A stretch of DNA of 64,000 bases from Ctena decussata. Its lineage: Eukaryota; Mollusca; Bivalvia; Lucinida; Lucinidae. Below, piece by piece: positions 22,044 through 33,400 of this stretch (the stretch's first letter is position 1; each line of letters starts with the position of its first letter). Location of the stretch: contig OZ022502.1 in assembly GCA_963989385.1 (NCBI GenBank), positions 7,470,501 through 7,534,500 on the forward strand. The letters run 5' to 3'. The notes under the pieces are model-generated. The model had not been told where the DNA came from. It worked only from the letters and a program-made list of their open reading frames with translations, and searched no databases. The position numbers and the translations under genes are program-made.

Positions 22044-22130
22044 GTAAAGTGAACCAGTATACAAGAGTGCTGTTTGATTCAATTTCCTCTCTCATACATC
22101 GTTTTGTATCTGTATTTATTTATTTGTCTA

Positions 22131-22980
22131 TTTATACCATCGCACCACGAAGTAGCGAGGGGATATAGGTTTTGTCCCGTACGTAAGTCCATACGTACGT
22201 TGTTCACCTTTTGTCATCGCTCTAGCGCCTACATTTCTCAACAGATTTTGAAATAACTTCACACAAATGTAGGGAATGACAATATCTCAAGCAAGTTCGA
22301 CTTTCAGGATGCTGCGCCCAAGATCAAGGTCACTGTGGCTATTTTTAGAAAAACTTTGTCAGCCCTGTAGCACCTGCATTTCTCAATGGATTTTGAAATA
22401 ACTTCACACAAATGTAGGGCATGACAATATCTCAAGCAAGTTCGACTTTCAGGGTGCTGCGCCCAAGGTCAAGGTCACTGTGGCTATTTTTAGAAATACT
22501 TTGTCATCGCTCTAGCGCCTACATTTCTCAAGGATTTTGAAATAACTTCACACAAATATAGGGCATGACAATATCTCGAGCAAGTTCAACTTTCAGGATG
22601 CTGCGCCCAAGGTCAAGGTCACTGTAGCTATTTTTAGAAAAACTTTGTCAGCCCTCTAGCACCTACATTTCTCCATGGATTTTAAAATATCTTCACACAA
22701 ATGTAGGGTATGACAATAACTCGAGCAGGGTGTTGGGCTCAAAGTCAAGGTCACTGTGGCTATTTTTAGAAAAACTGTCATCGCTCTAGTGCCTACATTT
22801 CTCCATGGATTTTAAAATATTTTCACACAAATGTAGGGTATGGCAATATCTCGAGCAAGTTTGACTTTCAGCATGCTGGGCTCAATGTCAAGGTCACTGT
22901 GGCTATTTTTAGAAAAACTTTGTCATCGCTCTAGCACCTACATTTATCAATGGATTCTCATATAACTTCACAATATATCA
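22131..22980 (+). repeat. Dispersed repeat with about six 145-bp internal units
   Basis: Starts TATACCATCGCACCACGAAG, then five to six tandem units beginning TTTGTCATCGCTCTAGCGCC. Each has GATTTTGAAATAACTTCACA, and the unit core reads GCGCCCAAGGTCAAGGTCAC. Units begin near 22211, 22358, 22500, 22641, 22785 and 22918. Confidence 0.8.
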
Positions 22981-23167
22981 TTATATATAAAGTGAACATC
23001 ATAGAGATAGATTCAATAGGTGCAAAAGTGCTGGTACCTGTCAGCATTCTAATGCTTGTCATGACTGAAATATTTTCTATCATGTGAGATCGTATCCCCC
23101 GAATGCTTACAATACTGTACCTTAATGTCAGGGTCATATACAACCTTCACAATAAGATCACAGGCTT

Positions 23168-23315
23168 TTTGTGGAGTGGGGTATAGTGCAGTGGTTAGTG
23201 TGCTGGCCTTGCAATCCAAGTGTCGAGGGTTCGCTACTCCACTTCTCCAGTCTTTCGGATGAGACTCACCTTAGCTGTTAGTGGGACATTAAACTCAAAT
23301 CAGTCACTAAGCAAT
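23168..23315 (+). mobile_element. tRNA-derived SINE fragment
   Basis: A tRNA-like head with an A-box-like AGTGCAGTGGTTAGTGTGC and B-box-like GAGGGTTCGCTACTC is followed by TCTTTCGGATGAGACTCACC and GTGGGACATTAAACTC, a body seen in animal SINEs. A fragment of the same body (CCAGTCTTTCGGATGAG) recurs at about 26795. Confidence 0.65.
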
Positions 23316-23378
23316 CACAGGCTTTTGTTTTTTCATTCACATAACTATTATATGTCATGAAATTCCCCAGTTCAGTGT

Positions 23379-24110
23379 TTGCCCACACCAAGTAGTCTTG
23401 TGCGAGGGGATTTGTATCGCCTGCGATGCTTTGTTTGTATTATGTCTCTTCTTAAAGAATTAAGCCTCTCTAACTCATCCCAGGAGTCCTCTCAAATCAG
23501 TACTCCATCCTACCCCTCTAGGAAAGAGACTAGCTCTGTCATAGAGGTCCCCCAGCACCCCTTCACGGTGCTTGAAACAGAGGAGCTTGACCAACCTGGA
23601 CAGGGGGCAGGTCTGGCGCCCTCTGCTAGCCGGGAACCCACAGGTAAAGAATCACCTTCAGGTCCTAAAACTTAGGCTGAGGCGGCATCCAGGGCTTCTC
23701 CCTGTTCTGCACCTGCGATTACCATCACACAGGAGACTCAAAATCAAAACATGGACATGAAGGTGTGTGGGGTGGGGGAAATGGGATGGCAGAAAGTGAG
23801 GCCCAGAAAGAGGGCCCTTTCCATCTCCCCCACTGGTCCCTCACCGTCCGACAAAAAGAACAAAAATTGCAGAGGGGCAGTGGTGTCTCAGACTCCAGTG
23901 AGTCTGCTTTGACCTACCTAAAAAAACTATGCTCTTCCCCCCAATTCCAATTTATATACATCCCAGGCTCAGCCACACCACCCCAAGGACAAGGAACCAG
24001 AATACATAAGGTTCACCTTGTCCCTTTCAGGAAAGGCCCCATCAGCTCACCAAACAAACTCAATTGTCGCCAGTTTTGCCCAGGCCCCAATAAAATTACC
24101 CTAATGTAGG
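23379..24110 (+). pseudogene. Degenerate coding remnant, possibly LINE ORF1
   Basis: Compositionally unlike its surroundings: C-rich, codon-like, Pro/Ser/Gln-rich. The reading frame is interrupted by stops and shifts frame between 23675 and 23765. Readable pieces such as KVRPRKRALSISPTGPSPSD suggest an ORF1 of a non-LTR retrotransposon, but I cannot name a family. It could also be a decayed host exon, as no splice structure was found. Confidence 0.35.
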
Positions 24111-24179
24111 AATCAACTTCTTTAGGGGCAAGCATTAGGCTGGGGGGCATAGTGTTTCACATTTTCTAGTCATGTAGGT

Positions 24180-26790
24180 ATAGTCGCCCATTTGGTGTTG
24201 GTGCATGCGTGCGTCCGTCTGTCCATCCCTTTACAGCCATATCTTGAGTTTGATAGACCCTAGAACCTTAAATCGTCATCAAAATATGGCCCACAAAAAT
24301 TCTAATTGGCTCCCAAAAAGCTAGGTCACTGTGACCTACTTTCATGAAAAAGCAACACGTATTTTGCTTTTGTCTGCAGCCCCATATCTCCCTTTTCATA
24401 GGCATAGAACATTGAAACTCCATCGGTGCATGCACCTTACCACTGCAGGTCACCCCCCAACAAAACTAGGTCACTGTGACCTACTTTCACAAAAAAGAAC
24501 CACATATTTAGTTTTCTTCTGCAGTCCCATATCTCTTTTATCATAGATCCCAGAACATTGAAACTCCATCAGTGCATGCACCTTACCACTCCAGGTCGAC
24601 CCCCACAAATCTCAGGGTTCCCATGGTCAAGGAAAAGTCGGGGAAAAATGTTCGTTATCAAGTTCAGGGAAAAGTCATGGAATTTAGAAATTGGTCAGTG
24701 GAATTTGAAAATTGAGCAAAACTCAGGGAAAAGTCGGGGAAATTTGAAATTACAGGTCGTGGTCTGAGTAACGAATTCATGAAAAACAATAGAAAGAATG
24801 AACAAACAAGGCTAAGGTTTGATTTAGGCTAAAATGATTTTTGTCTGAATATACAAATTGAGCACAATTCTATCTGACCACTTGCTATGTCTTGAATAGT
24901 GTCATTAGTAAATTGTATCCAGACACAACTTCTTATATTCAGTACACCCTGTTGTCATGTAAAGGTTTTGGCAAAAACAATGTTTTGGTCTTGGAAAAGT
25001 GGAATTTGATCAGGGAAAAGTCAGGGAATTTTGTTTTCTCAGCTTTGTGGGAACCCTGAAAACTAGGTAACTGTGACCTCCTTTCACGAAAAAGCACCAC
25101 AGTTTTTGAGGTCAGCCCCATAGCTTTCTTTTCATTGGCCCCAGAACAATTGACACTTCATCAGTGCATGCACCTTACTTCTCCAGGTCACCTACAACAA
25201 AACTAGGTCACTGTGACCTACTTTCAGGAAAAGTACCACATATTTAATTTTCAAGGTCAGCCCCATATCTCCCTTTTCATAGGCCCCAGAACATTGAAAC
25301 TCCATCAGTGCATGTACCTTACCACTGCAGGCCACCCCCAACAAAACTGCAGCCACATATCTCTCTTTTGATTGGCCCCAGAACACTGAAACTTCATGAA
25401 TGCATGCACCTTACCACTCCAGGTCACCTACAACAAAACCAAGTCACAGTGACCTACTTTCACAAAAAAGTACCACCTATTTTTCGAGGTAAGCCCCATA
25501 TCTTTCTTTTCATTGGCCCCAGAACTTTGACAATTAATCAGTGCATGCATCTTACCACTCCAGGTCACCTACAACAAAACTAGGTCACTGTGACCTACTT
25601 GAACAAGAAAATACCACATATTTAGATGTCAAGGTTAGCCCAATATATCCCTTTTCATATACCCCAGAACATTGAAACTTCATCAGAGCATGCACCTTTC
25701 CACTCCTAGTCACCTACAACAAAACTAGGTCACTGTGACCCCCTTTCACGAAAAAGTACCACATATAAAAATTTTAGTATTTGATGTCAACCCTATATCT
25801 CCCTTTTCATAGGACCATTGAAACTTCATCAGTGCATGCACCTTATCACTCCAGGTCCCCACCAACAAAACTAGGTCACTGTGACTTTCACGAAAAAGTA
25901 CCACATATAAAAATTTTAGTATTTGATGTCAACCCTATGTCTCCCTTTTCATAGGACCATTGAAACTTCATCAGTGCATGCACCTTATCACTCCAGGTCC
26001 CCACCAACAAAACTAGGTCACTGTGATCTACTTTCATGAAAAAGTACCACTTATTTAGTGTTTGAGATAAGCCCCATTTCTCTCTTTTCATAGGCCCTGA
26101 ATATTTGAAACTCCATCAGTTCATGCACCTTACCACTGCAGGTCACCCTATAACAAAACTAGGTCACTGTGACTAACTTTCACAAAGAAGTACCACATAT
26201 TTAGTTTCAAGGTCAGCCCCATATCTCCCTTCTCATAGGTCCCAGAACATTGAAACTCCATCAGTGCATGCACCTAACCACCCCAAGTCACCCCCAACAA
26301 AGCTTGATTGTTTTGACCTACTTTCACAAAAAAGTACCACATATTTTGTTTTCATCTGCAGCCCCATATCTCTCTTTTCATAGGCCCCAGAACATTGAAA
26401 ATCCATCAATACATGCACCTTACCACTCCAGGTCACCTACAAAGCTAGGTCACTCTGACCTACTTTCACAAAAGTACCACATATTTAGTATTTGTCTGCA
26501 GCCCCATATCTCCCTTTTTATAGGCCCCGGAACATTGAAACTCCATCAGTGCATGCACCTTGCCACTCCAGGTCACCCCCAATAAAACTAGGTCACTGTG
26601 ACCTACTTTCACAAAGTATACCACATACTTAGTTTTCGAGGTAAGCCCAATAGCTTTCCTGGCCCAAGAGAATTGAAACTTCATCACTGCTTGCACCTTA
26701 CCACTCTAGGTCACCTACCACAAAACAAGGTCACTGTGACCTATTTTCACAAAAAAGTTCCACATTCTTAGTTTTCAAGGTCAGCCCCAT
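24180..26790 (+). repeat. Tandem repeat with oestrogen-response-element palindromes
   Basis: About 17 diverged units of roughly 145 bp. A typical unit contains AGGTCACTGTGACCTACTTT, CACGAAAAAGTACCACATAT, CCCCATATCTCCCTTTTCAT, and ATTGAAACTTCATCAGTGCA then TGCACCTTACC. The start resembles the other TGCGTCCGTCTGTCCATCC-bearing repeats. Perfect GGTCAnnnTGACC cores lie within 15-bp palindromes starting at 24323, 24468, 25205, 25582, 25727, 26447, 26590 and 26728. Others carry one or two mismatches. A transposon at 24613-25058 interrupts the array. Confidence 0.85.
24613..25058. mobile_element. hAT-like non-autonomous element
   Basis: Insertion inside the palindrome array. Perfect 11-bp terminal inverted repeats: CAGGGTTCCCA and TGGGAACCCTG. 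The body carries repeated GGGAAAAGTC motifs. Terminal CAGGG and about 450 bp suit a hAT-type MITE. A clean 8-bp target duplication is not visible. Confidence 0.65.
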
Positions 26791-26792
26791 AT

Positions 26793-27020
26793 CCTCCAGT
26801 CTTTCGGATGAGCAACATGACAAACCAAACAAAGTGGCATGTGCACCAGGGATGACTAAAATCAGCCTGGGCAGCCAACCAGTATGATCGGATTCTTGGC
26901 TCTCCTTATGTAGCTAGCTTAGACATTGAAGTATGATCAGACCAGGTGGATGCCCAGGTTGATCTGAGTCTTTGCTGGGTGCACATGCTATGTTGTTGGT
27001 TTTACCTTGTTATGGCTCAT
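26793..27020. repeat. SINE tail fragment plus GAGCC-family MITE
   Basis: CCAGTCTTTCGGATGAG (SINE body) runs directly into a GAGCC-family palindromic element that ends TTATGGCTCATG at 27020. The join suggests insertion at or fusion with the SINE end. Confidence 0.6.
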
Positions 27021-27175
27021 GTTGAACATTTTGAAATTTATTAAATCAAGTGGACATATAAAATAAGCTGACCCATACCTTTTAGTAATCTTCCCTTTAG
27101 TAAAAGGGTGAAATGGTTATATATAGCCCCGCTTGCAAGCTCATGTTGCAAAGGGGAGCAACTTGTATGACATTT

Positions 27176-28915
27176 TAGCTCACCTGAGCCGAAGGCTCAC
27201 AGGTGAGCTTATAGAATAGGCAGGCATCCGTCATCCGTCGTCCGTCCGTCAACATTTTCAAACGACATCTCCTCTGAAACTACAAGGCCCATTGTAACTA
27301 AATTCCATATATAGCATCTATAGGCAGGGGGAACCAATAATACTGTTTTTTATCCAAATTGGTTCGGAACTTTGGTTGCTATGGCAACTTAAAGTTTCCA
27401 TTGACTTGTATGGGAAAAATCGAAAATTTGCATTTATTGCTATGTCACTGCAGATATTTTGACAAAACTTTTACAGAAATGTTCCTTGAGTAGTCCTCCA
27501 TCAACCACATGAAAATTTTTGTCAATTGCACAATTTGGCTGGTTGCCATGGCAACCGAATGGTTAAAAATAGAAAAAATATTCAAAAATCATCTCCTCAG
27601 AAACTATGCAACCAATAAAGCTCAAACTTCACAGAAAGGATCTTGGCACTGCCCTCTATAAAGGTACTGTTTTTCTTGGCAATTGCTCAAGCAGTTTGGT
27701 TGCTATGGGAACTTAAAGTTGCCATTGACTTATAATGGTAGAAAATTTGCATTTATTGCTATGCCACTGCAGATATTTTGACAAAACTTTTATAGAAATG
27801 TACCTGGAGTAGTCTTTAACCAGCCTTGTTAAATTTATACAAATTGGGCAATTTTTCTGGTTGCCATTGCAAGCGAATAGTTAAAAATGGAAAAATATTA
27901 AAAAATCATCTCTGCATAAACTGTGTGGCCAATAAAGCTCAAACTTTACAGAAAGAATCGTAGTACTAGCCTCTGTAGAATTACTATTTTTCATGGCAAT
28001 TACTCTAGCAGTTTGGTTGCTATGGCAACTAAGAGTTTCCATTGACTTATAATGGGGAAAATGGAAATTGGCAATTTTTGCTGTCTCACGGCTTTTATTT
28101 AGATTTTCTTTCTGCAGAAATGTTTCTTGAATAGTCCTCTATATTTCATATGAATTTTCTCCAAATCGCTGAATTTGATTGGTTGCCATGGCAAAATATA
28201 GGGTAAATTTTCGAAAAAAAAAAAGAAGAAAAAATGAAAAAATCTTCTGCTCAGAAGCCATATGGGGATGTAGCTGATATTGTGCAAACATGTTGATGAC
28301 AGAAGCCTCTACATGACTTTTGTTTTTTCTTCCAATCCAATAAGAACTTTGGTAGCTATGTCAACTTATAGTTTCCATTGACTTATAATGGGGAAAGTGA
28401 AGCCATGAGGAGGATGAAGCTGATACTTTGCATACATATTAATAACATTAGCCTCTACCTAAAGTATATTTCATATTATCATTGCCCATGTGAACTGGTT
28501 GCTATGGCAACTTAAAGTTTCCATAGACTTACAATGGGGAAAGTGGACATTTGGTATTTATTTCTCTGTTACGGCAGATATTTTGACAAAAGCTTTACAG
28601 AAATGTTCCTAGAGTAGTCCTCTATCAGCTATAAGAATTTTGCCCAAAGACCTGATTTTGATTGGTTGCCGTTGCAAATGAAGGGCCAAATTTTCAATTT
28701 TTTCATTTTTTTTTTTTTTTTTTGCCAAAGATCTTCTCAGAAGCCATTAAGGGGGGTAAAGCTTATTTTTTGCATAAATGTTTGTGATATTATCCTCTAC
28801 ATAAATGGTGTGTTTTATTGCTGTTGTGCATGTTGTTTTGTTGCTGTGGCAACTTAGTTTTTCCAGCATAACCTCAGTGCTCAGGTGAGCGATATAGGGC
28901 CATTGGCCCTCTGGT
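27176..28915 (+). repeat. Dispersed repeat TTTTAGCTCACCTGAGCC...GCTCAGGTGAGC
   Basis: Begins TTTTAGCTCACCTGAGCCGA with hairpin GAGCCGAAGGCTC and CATCCGTCGTCCGTCCGTC. It ends with GTGCTCAGGTGAGCGATATA then GGGCCATTGGCCCTCTGG. About five diverged internal units of roughly 300 bp contain GGTTGCTATGGCAACTTAAA and CCATTGACTTATAATGG. The end sequences match those of the element at 48143-50745, although the internal units differ. Confidence 0.8.
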
Positions 28916-29065
28916 TGTTTGCTTCCCTGGACAAGGAAACCCTTTCAAAAAGGGGTCTTTCCTTGAAGAAAAGAATTTGCTCCTTGTTCTTGTGAGTGGA
29001 CCCTTGTTGAGAAGGAAAATAATAATGAAAATGGGAAAGTTACTTGCCATGAAAGTGCATCCGTT
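28916..29065. repeat. Short foldback repeat TGTTTGCTTCCCTGG family
   Basis: A common dispersed element of about 130-170 bp. The left part reads TTTGCTTCCCTGGACAAGG. The centre is an inverted pair related to GAAAGAATTTGCTCC / GGAGCAAATTCTTTC, followed by TAAGAGTAGACCCC and a right end GTGTACCCATTC. Other copies lie near 15285-15420, 32070-32195, 37149-37320, 37770-37830, 38030-38165, 40960-41140, 44080-44230, 46200-46340, 47410-47575, 47690-47870 and 56060-56135. Confidence 0.75.
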
Positions 29066-29267
29066 CAGGTTATGCTGGTCAGGTTACACAGAGCTTCAGG
29101 GAGTTTGGAAGATTATTTTGGGATGAATTCTCATTCCTGCGTAAATTTGTTGCCAAGATCCTTCCAGCTCCCAGCACATGGGCCACACTCCCAAAAAAGT
29201 GCATATGACACAAGAAAACTGCAAAAGCTCAGATGCAGTCTGGTTGGAGTGATAACTGACACAGGAT

Positions 29268-29482
29268 ATATGAGCTGCGACATGACAAAACCAACTAAGT
29301 GGCATGTGCACCCAGCAAAGACTTAGATCAGCCTGGTCAGAGGCTTCGCTGTGTGCCTAAATGGCTGAGGATCTGTGCTAGCTCAATGTGGAGTAAAAAT
29401 TCTTATCAGAATGGGTGGATGCCCAAGCTGATCTAATTCTTTGCTGCTTGCCACTCTATTGGTTGTCGTGTCATGGCTCATA
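29268..29482. repeat. Palindromic MITE-like element (GAGCC...GGCTC family)
   Basis: Left end ATGAGCTGCGACATGACAAA and right end TTGTCGTGTCATGGCTCAT, with the family's AAGTGGCATGTGCACCCAGC interior. Confidence 0.75.
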
Positions 29483-29626
29483 TGGACCTTGAGAAATCCA
29501 CAGTCATAATGCTTTAGATTAACTGCAGGGATTCACAGACTGTTTGAATTTTCACTGTTAGCAGATATGTTAAGGACACATCTTGCTTAAGATGGACAAC
29601 AAAGCAAACTGAGTATTAGATAATCT

Positions 29627-29840
29627 TTTCAGAATTTAATTCTTTAATTTGATGTTTTACCTTTTTAAAGATCAATTTTCACTTTCTACTCTTGAACCTT
29701 TTCTGGATTTTACCAAATTGTTGCAAGGGTGTGGTGGAATCCAGAAAGATTAATGATTTAAAGTAGAAAATGAAAATTCTTTTTAAGTCTTAACATCAAG
29801 AATTGATTAATTAATGGAGGAAAAATAATCTGAGGATCCT
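29627..29840. repeat. Imperfect 210-bp palindrome
   Basis: Inverted arms meet near 29725. For example, TTTTCTGGATTTTACCA faces TGGTGGAATCCAGAAA, and CAATTTTCACTTTCTACT faces AAGTAGAAAATGAAAATTC. Probably a MITE. No coding capacity. Confidence 0.65.
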
Positions 29841-30425
29841 TTGTTTAGAGGAAAGAATTGAAACAAAACTAAATTCACTTTATTCATTTATTTTGTGAAA
29901 CATCTATATCAGCATATACAATGTAAGTAACAATAGCACATCTGAATACATAAACTAGAATATTCATATTTACACACATAACATTAATATATACAGTCGA
30001 TTTGAGTACTCTACAATAAGTTAAAATCAGTTTTAAGCACATAGTACCTTTTAAAAATAAATTGAAACTAGAATACATATGTGTTCACATGTCACACAAA
30101 TAGGTTTAGTCCATTAATGTTCTCTAAAATATTCATTAATGTCAGTTTTAAGCAAATTATTATGAATGAAACGTAATTAATTAGTTAGTTACTACTGTTT
30201 ATATTTAAGTTTATAGTTTCACATATTGTGATTCAAAATGCATAAATGAAGTTTATTGGTTATTCCTCTTAATAATAACAATAGGTAACAGTCAGTGAAT
30301 CACATTTTAAATAAATTAACACAGCACTGTGCAAATCCCTATGGAAACTGATTGTCTTTAGCACATTCACAAAGTTCAAAGCACACTTAACAGTCCTGGA
30401 AATGACTGAAGTTAGGAAGTTGGTT

Positions 30426-33400
30426 CTAGTTGTCTCTGTAGAACTCACAGAAAGCCATAGACCACTTGTCAGCTGCCTTGTCAACACTGGTGCTGCCCCC
30501 TGGTGATGATGATGTCATAGGTAGTGACGTCTGCTCACCTTCAAGGTTCTGGATGATACTTCTAGCTGTTTCCTGTACCTTAAATGAGAAAGTAAAAACA
30601 TGTTTGAATTAAGATATACAAATCAGACCCTTGTGGTCCCTTGCCTCTGGTATTGCTTTGCTAAAAACTTTTGTGGAAGTGGGGGCGAGGGGGTTGCACA
30701 CACGCAAGTTAAGCACATTCCATTATGATGCTCTGCAAAGGTACTGACAAAATACATGTAATGTCAAAATGATATCAATATTATATACGAATGCTGCAGT
30801 CATGTAATGTCCAATGAGAAAAGAACAATCTGTTTTGCTTAAAAATAGGAAAACATAGTATGTGATATAAACAGCATGACAATTCATGTTCTTGCCTTGG
30901 AATATGGTAATATGAGTGATGGCAAATTATGGAGACTCTGCATCTTGTATGGTCTACACAGATGGCTTAAACAGCACTGCTTTACTTTTGGGTAAAATCT
31001 GTAAAGATCACAAGACTGCCTTAGATATTTTGAAACCCAGTTTTTTAGCTGAACAAAGCAGTAGTTGTACAAATCAGTAGCCCCCACCTGCAGCTACTGC
31101 AAGTACAGTAGGCCCTAATACTACTATTATCCAATTTAGTAGGACACCCAGGCAGTTACCACAGCACCATCGCCGACCCGACCACACCAAGTAGTTGTTG
31201 GGGTAATAAAACACTATGCTCAGATCCATGTTTTTCCAATGCATTGAAAAATATCATCTGAATGTTTTTATTCAAGAGACCTGTTCAATATTCTATAGAA
31301 ACTGCTGTAATGAATGGGTCAAGAATGTATTTGATGATAATTTTGGGCATTAAAGTTTTCCCAGCTACCTAGCTAAAACAGGTCTAGTCACAAGTCACAA
31401 TGAAAGTTCATATGGAGAAATTATCGCGAAATGATTATAAAATCCACCCTAATAGCATTGTACTGAGGGAAGATTAGTCAGAACAATCATGTGACTTAGA
31501 ACAGATAGTGGTCTGATCAGGGTTTGCACTCTTTACTATTCTACCAACATTTAATGAGACATTGCAAGTCAGTAAATTCAGCTTATTCAAATTTTATGAT
31601 TCCAAATTAATTAATGACAGTTAATGTCTATATATGTATTTATTTCCTTTTTTTCCAGAAATAAATGCAGGTGCATAGACAAAGTACAAATTATTGGCAC
31701 ACTTAGTTGTTCACAGGGTATAATCGATTCCGCCAATTTTCGCTTCCTGCAGAGACTGTACGTCATATTTGGCTTCTGCCGAGACTGTCCGCGAACTCTT
31801 GCTTCCTGCCGAGACAACTGTCCTCGAATAATGGCTTCCTGCCGAGACTGTCCACGTGAATCTGCTTCCTGCCGAGGCTCTCGGCAGGAAGCAGATTCAC
31901 GTGGACAGTCTCTGCAGGAAGCCATTTATCATGTACAGATGTCTCGGCAGGAAGCAAGAGTCCACGGATAGTCTCGGCGGAAGCCAAATATGATGTACAG
32001 TCTCTGCAGGAAGCGAAAATTAGCGGAATCGATTATACCCTGTGTTGTTTTGCATTGTTACCAAGTTTCCTGTTTGCTTTCCTGGACAATATACTCTTCT
32101 AAAATGGAATTTAGAGGGATGTTCTACCTTCATTGAGAAAGGAGACAAAAATGAAAGTAGTAGAGTTGCTTCCGTTGAAAGTATACCCATTCTTCTTAAG
32201 TTGTCCTTATTCTTTGTGCAATTGTATCTAGTGCAGTATATAAACTCAAACTTCGAACAGGTCCATATCTAACAGTCAGTTCTGGATATCTCAAAGGGGA
32301 ACTTCATCTCAAAGTACTGATATCTCAAGAGTAAATTTTCTGGTACCAGAAAATTTACTCTTGAGATATCAGTAGTTTGAAATAAGAGGAGTAGAAATTG
32401 AAATAAAAATAGGAAATGTGTCCAGACTGTATTTTTTGATGAGAGGATACTTTGAGTTACCAGTGTTTGAGTTATCGAGAGTTGACTGTAAATAGAGGAT
32501 CTTACATGAGTGGTCATGTATTATTGAATTTATTAAACGAGTTGGGGAAAAAGATAAGATGCGAGGCTGTGCCGAGCATCTTATCGTTTTTCCCAACGAG
32601 TTTAATAAATTCAATAATACATGAGCACGAATGCAAGATTCTATTTATCATATGACACTGAAATCGCATCTTATTAGCGTTTTTTGCAATAAAACGTCAC
32701 GATTTCGCCATTAGAAAAGCAACGTTTTTATGGACGTCAACACATAACGTTACAACGTAATTTGCATATTTAATCCACTAGTGGATTATCGTTTTTAATG
32801 CATGGCTTTATTACACTCTCAGATGCGACGTCATATGATAAAAAGAATGTATTATTTCACATGATCAGACGATGCATTCTTTAGCAGTCTGTTTGCTTCG
32901 ACATTGTTTGCTAAAGTGATGCTGGGTGTAAATGGGTTAAACTTGACACACATACAGATGAAATTAAACTTACCTGTGACCATTTCTTGTCTTGATACTT
33001 GTTGTACATGACCTTGACCCCCTCACAGACAGAGAGACGTAGACTGAGGTGTAGATCTTGAGACTTGTTACCATCTAGGGCTGATACCAGGCTCTGTTGA
33101 CTCAAACCATTGATCTGGTCATCTGAAAAGGTGAAAAAAAGATGAATATACATGGCAAATTTTTTTATTTTCAAATTTTCAATACAAGGAATATTGTTTT
33201 TTATTCTGAGTACACTAGAGATGTCTATAAATAAACTGCCTTTCTGATTGATACTACTGGATGTCTGCTGGCTGAAATATTAGTTTTTAATATTAGATTT
33301 TTCAAAGTTTCCGAATAGAAGTATACACTAATTCACCGTATTATATTACCATCCTATGTCTCCTGAAGTCCAAATCTAGATTCAGCTTATAGGAGGGATC

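Noticed and set aside
24323..26742. Possible CRISPR-like regularly spaced palindromic repeats
   Set aside because: Units diverge along their whole length, spacers are homologous to each other, and the organism is an animal.
31611..31987. Overlapping open frames on both strands encoding Cys/Arg-Asp-rich peptides
   Set aside because: They are read-through of the long palindrome built from TTCCTGCCGAGACTG units. Both strands encode similar peptides only because the arms are complementary.
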